The notes under the pieces: generated by a model
Seen by the model: the letters and a program-made list of their open reading frames with translations, nothing else
Databases searched by the model: none
What the model was told of the DNA's origin: nothing
Part shown: positions 62,301 through 64,000 of the stretch, in pieces
How positions within the stretch are numbered: the first letter of the stretch is position 1
How the letters are laid out: every line of letters begins with the position of its first letter
Translations under genes and position numbers: made by a program
Assembly: GCA_028281325.1 (NCBI GenBank)
Contig: JANQKC010000016.1
Span: forward strand, 16,808-80,807
DNA length: 64,000 nucleotides
Direction of reading: 5' to 3'
From: Alphaproteobacteria bacterium
Lineage (GTDB): Bacteria > Pseudomonadota > Alphaproteobacteria > UBA8366

Positions 62301-64000
62301 CGCCGGAGATGCCCTCGATGTCGTCACCGTCGATTCCACCGAGGTCGACCGTCAGGCCGCCGCCAGTGTTGCCCCCGCTCGAACTGTACGCGCCACTGGC
62401 GTAGTCGTCTGCGTCGTCGTCGGTATCCGCCGTACTGAAGGTATCGTCCGCATAGGTAAACCCGTCGGCGCTCGAATCGAACCCAGTGTCGATCAGCGAC
62501 TGTGTCTGGTCGGCCGTCGCGGAGATGGAAAGCTGGAAGTCGGTGTCCGATCCGGCCGGCGGCATCACATAGACGTTGTTGATTTGACCGGCCGTCAGCG
62601 TCCAACTGCCGTCACCATTATCCGTGCCAACGTTGAGTGTCGCGCCACTGGGCACACCGGAGACCGTCACGCTGAAGTTGGGCGAGCTCTCCATGTTTTG
62701 GATAGCGGTCGAGAACGTTACCGGTACGGCACCGTCTTCCGAACCGCTCGCCGGATCGGTAACGCTCAGCGTCGGGGCATCGGCGACGGGATCAACCGTC
62801 ACGTTGATCGTCTGCGGCGACGTGCTCAGGGTCCCGCTGCCGTCATCCGACATGATCGTAACGCCGAGTTGGAAATCGACATCGCTGTCGTTCGGCGGCG
62901 TCACCGAAAGGCCGGTCAGCTGCGCCGGAGTCAGGCTCCACGTTCCACCGCCCTGATCGGTGCCCGCCGACAAGGTCGCGCCGGCCGGAACACCCGTGAT
63001 CGTGACCGTATGCGTTGCGCCATCGTCCAGGAAGGTCGGCTGGATATCGAGCGCAATCGCCGTGTCCTCGTCGCCGGTGCTGTCCGACGTGGTCATCGTC
63101 GGCGCCTCGAGAACGTTCTCGAGATCGATCGTGAAGGTCTCGGTCGACGTCGATCCGTCCGTGGAAGTGGCCTGGATGGTGACGGTGTGGCTGGTCGCCG
63201 TCTCGTAATCCAGCAACGTCGCGTCGGCCACCGTCACGACACCAGTATTCGCGTCGATGGCGAAGCGCCCACCGGCATTATCCGTCAGGCTGTAGGTCAC
63301 CGTGTCGGTCGCATCGGCATCCGTCGCCAGACCCGTCAGGCCAACCGCTGAACCATTGGCAACGCTCTCGGAAACGATATTGGCCGAGGCGTTGCTATCG
63401 CTCACCGGACCAACGGCCGCTTCCGACGTGTCGTCGGTGAGGTTGATCGTAAACGTCTCGGTCGATGTGGATCCATCGGTCGACGTCGCTTGGATCGTCA
63501 CCGTGTGACTGGTCGCCGTCTCGAAGTCGAGTAGCGACGTATCCGCCACCGTCACCACGCCCGTGTTCGCGTCGATCGCAAACCGCCCGCCCGCATTGTC
63601 CGTGAGACTATAGGTCACCGTATCGGTCGCGTCCGCGTCCGTCGCCAGACCGGTCAAGCCAACGGCGGCGCCATTTGCAACCGACTCACTGATCGTGTTG
63701 GCGGTGCCGTCGCTATCCGTGACCGGGCCGACCGCCGCTTCCGACGTGTCGTCCGTGAGATTGATCGTAAACGTCTCGGTCGAGGTCGACCCGTCCGTCG
63801 AGGTCGCCTGGATCGTCACCGTGTGACTGGTCGCCGTCTCGTAATCCAGCAACGAGGTATCCGCGACCGTCACGACGCCGGTGTTCGCATCGATCGCGAA
63901 CCGCCCGCCCGCGTCGTCCGTCAGGCTGTAGGTCACCGTGTCGGTCGCATCAGCATCTGTCGCCAAGCCCGTGAGGCCGACCGCCGCACCATTCGCAACG
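59398..64000 (-). CDS. Giant surface adhesin with cadherin repeats, LamG and RTX domains, N-terminus outside window
   Basis: The frame is open from the right edge to the stop at 59398, so only the last 1530 or so codons are seen; internal ATG/TTG codons are not starts. Domains from the N-terminal side: at least three cadherin-like repeats of 106 residues (318 bases; cores at about 63963, 63645 and 63327), Ig-like/cadherin-like repeats with GTDNGDGSWTL motifs, a LamG-like lectin domain (about 60130-60765, AGYWRLGENSGSTASDEVGSHDGTYRN), a GSGGSGG linker, then about 15 RTX calcium-binding nonapeptides (GGxGxDxxx; 59660-60085), and a C-terminal region suitable for type I secretion. Calcium-stabilised adhesins of this type mediate attachment and biofilm formation. 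Secretion genes are not in view. Confidence 0.8.
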   Translation of the reverse strand, partial: VANGAAVGLTGLATDADATDTVTYSLTDDAGGRFAIDANTGVVTVADTSLLDYETATSHTVTIQATSTDGSTSTETFTINLTDDTSEAAVGPVTDSDGTANTISESVANGAAVGLTGLATDADATDTVTYSLTDNAGGRFAIDANTGVVTVADTSLLDFETATSHTVTIQATSTDGSTSTETFTINLTDDTSEAAVGPVSDSNASANIVSESVANGSAVGLTGLATDADATDTVTYSLTDNAGGRFAIDANTGVVTVADATLLDYETATSHTVTIQATSTDGSTSTETFTIDLENVLEAPTMTTSDSTGDEDTAIALDIQPTFLDDGATHTVTITGVPAGATLSAGTDQGGGTWSLTPAQLTGLSVTPPNDSDVDFQLGVTIMSDDGSGTLSTSPQTINVTVDPVADAPTLSVTDPASGSEDGAVPVTFSTAIQNMESSPNFSVTVSGVPSGATLNVGTDNGDGSWTLTAGQINNVYVMPPAGSDTDFQLSISATADQTQSLIDTGFDSSADGFTYADDTFSTADTDDDADDYASGAYSSSGGNTGGGLTVDLGGIDGDDIEGISGGWQTTFNVPSNATGSLTFKYRMQTNDSYESDEYSQILVSIDGSLVGTGGNSYVAQVAGGGDTGWQTVTLDLGSLSAGNHTLILGGYNNEKTQSNELTEIQFDDVQLTTGGTMTVNETFDVSPDWVDLNISASLNDLDGSESLAITIGNVPNGSTLSAGTDNGDGSWTLAPGDLTGLKMFTPENYSGTVQLTVTATSTDGADTNSVSDTIDVTIGAVADTPTLTLTDPDTETQLFHSTFETGGPTAFIDGTVDGWSPGSGNEIELWNESDQPGDAVDGDQFVEINFEGDGGFPDAGVIERTVSTAADMTYELSFDVSPRPGFESYMDFQVSAIDVSSGAVLETVTIGWDGNTVSEMTWEEHSLQFVGTGGDVRLVFTDTGTVHPEGRGAFVDDIRFTQSSTTPSAGEPINLPAIAAALTDTDGSETLTIVISEIPDGAVLSDGTNSFTANSANGFEVDISTWDPSSLTITTDPGHDGDFELTVQAISEESSGGKAINTRTINVEVADPQPTGSGSSDAYRDAVMAHDPAGYWRLGENSGSTASDEVGSHDGTYRNGASPGETGALNGDSNTAVELDGNNDHVRVGGTEDFEISNGTIQMWINPDDVNTEQWLFTRDDDDKMYLRVKDGKVEFESNGDTVFSSGTLSTGQWYMITAVFGAGGMKLYVDDSLAGSSSKTDGMGDNEARTYIGADKDGGKTFDGTIDEVVIYDTQLSPSDISNLYDIGTNGGSGGSGGSATEGTTGDDNITGTSSADTIYGYDGVDTLDGAAGDDTLYGGDGDDTIDGGAGNDTIYGGDGNDDIDGGTGNDTIYGGLGNDTIDGEDGNDTIYGGAGDDHLTGGAGADTLYGGSGADRIYGGAGDDVLDGGTGNDSLYGGDGNDLFIFQEGSGRDQVDGGTGGGWIDTIELQDAAGGNGIGSFGADWTLSLDTGSISASGSNYIDLSNDASGTIILQDGSEVAFNAIERIEW

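Noticed and set aside
63010..63963. Tandem DNA repeats of 318 bases considered as a mobile or CRISPR-like repeat
   Set aside because: The repeats are in frame and encode cadherin-like domains of 106 residues; no spacers or flanking duplications are present.

Overview
The window looks like chromosomal DNA of a GC-rich alphaproteobacterium, probably of the Rhodospirillales or a related order. The reasons are protein-level resemblance (Mla-type lipid transport parts, an HpnL-like membrane protein, DUF6165 next to a family 9 glycosyltransferase, methylmalonyl-CoA mutase with MeaB, MreB), AGGAGG-type ribosome binding sites and frequent GTG/TTG starts. The placement is inference; there is no rRNA or tRNA in the window to settle it.

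Layout. 1-8690 (minus strand) is a decayed podovirus-like prophage: small terminase, a large terminase truncated after its ATPase half, a small structural-type protein, two large tail/fibre-type proteins (one with cadherin repeats, one beta-helix), a low-GC fragment resembling the tail end of a membrane glycosyltransferase, a small connector-associated protein and the portal gene, which runs off the left edge. 8994-22845 is mostly host genes: a PaaI-type thioesterase, a class IV aminotransferase, an MlaF-like ATPase and an MlaC-like protein separated by a threonine-synthase-like enzyme and an MmgE/PrpD protein, DUF6165 plus a family 9 glycosyltransferase, a thermonuclease-like protein, a membrane protein with a superinfection-immunity (Imm) domain, a DM13 protein, and a cytochrome c' gene divergent from a LysR regulator. 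22970-25356 is a second small phage-derived patch (two coupled phage-type genes, a divergent XRE regulator and a coupled pair of unknown small genes).

25453-47703 holds a TauD-type dioxygenase, a complete GldA/GldF/GldG/DUF4340-type ABC system (26963-31671), a group of envelope proteins (Sel1 repeats, DUF2628-like, PrsW, a membrane PH-like protein, CHAP-SH3), a degenerate response regulator, a LOG-family hydrolase, several small secreted or membrane proteins, a FecR-domain surface protein and an MreB copy that is not followed by mreC/mreD. 47730-53120 is the methylmalonyl-CoA mutase operon (mutA-mutB-meaB), divergent from a Cache/HAMP adenylate cyclase. The right end has an HpnL-like protein, an orphan HicB-like antitoxin, a glycine-zipper lipoprotein, biosynthetic threonine deaminase (IlvA), and the C-terminal half of a giant cadherin/LamG/RTX adhesin that runs off the right edge.

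Functional themes are cell-envelope structure and transport (Mla parts, GldAFG, MreB, PrsW, CHAP-SH3, two surface proteins) and propionyl/threonine-linked metabolism (threonine-synthase-like enzyme, IlvA, methylmalonyl-CoA mutase). The most unusual points are the cadherin module shared by the prophage tail protein and the host adhesin 57 kb away, the MlaF ATPase lacking its switch histidine, the Imm-domain fusion, two structured intergenic regions (a candidate sRNA ending in an intrinsic terminator at about 38300-38465 and a long imperfect hairpin at 40077-40170), a perfect 9-bp dyad at the lysR start, and the coupled small gene pair beside the XRE regulator. No CRISPR array, IS element, integrase or clear attachment site was seen.
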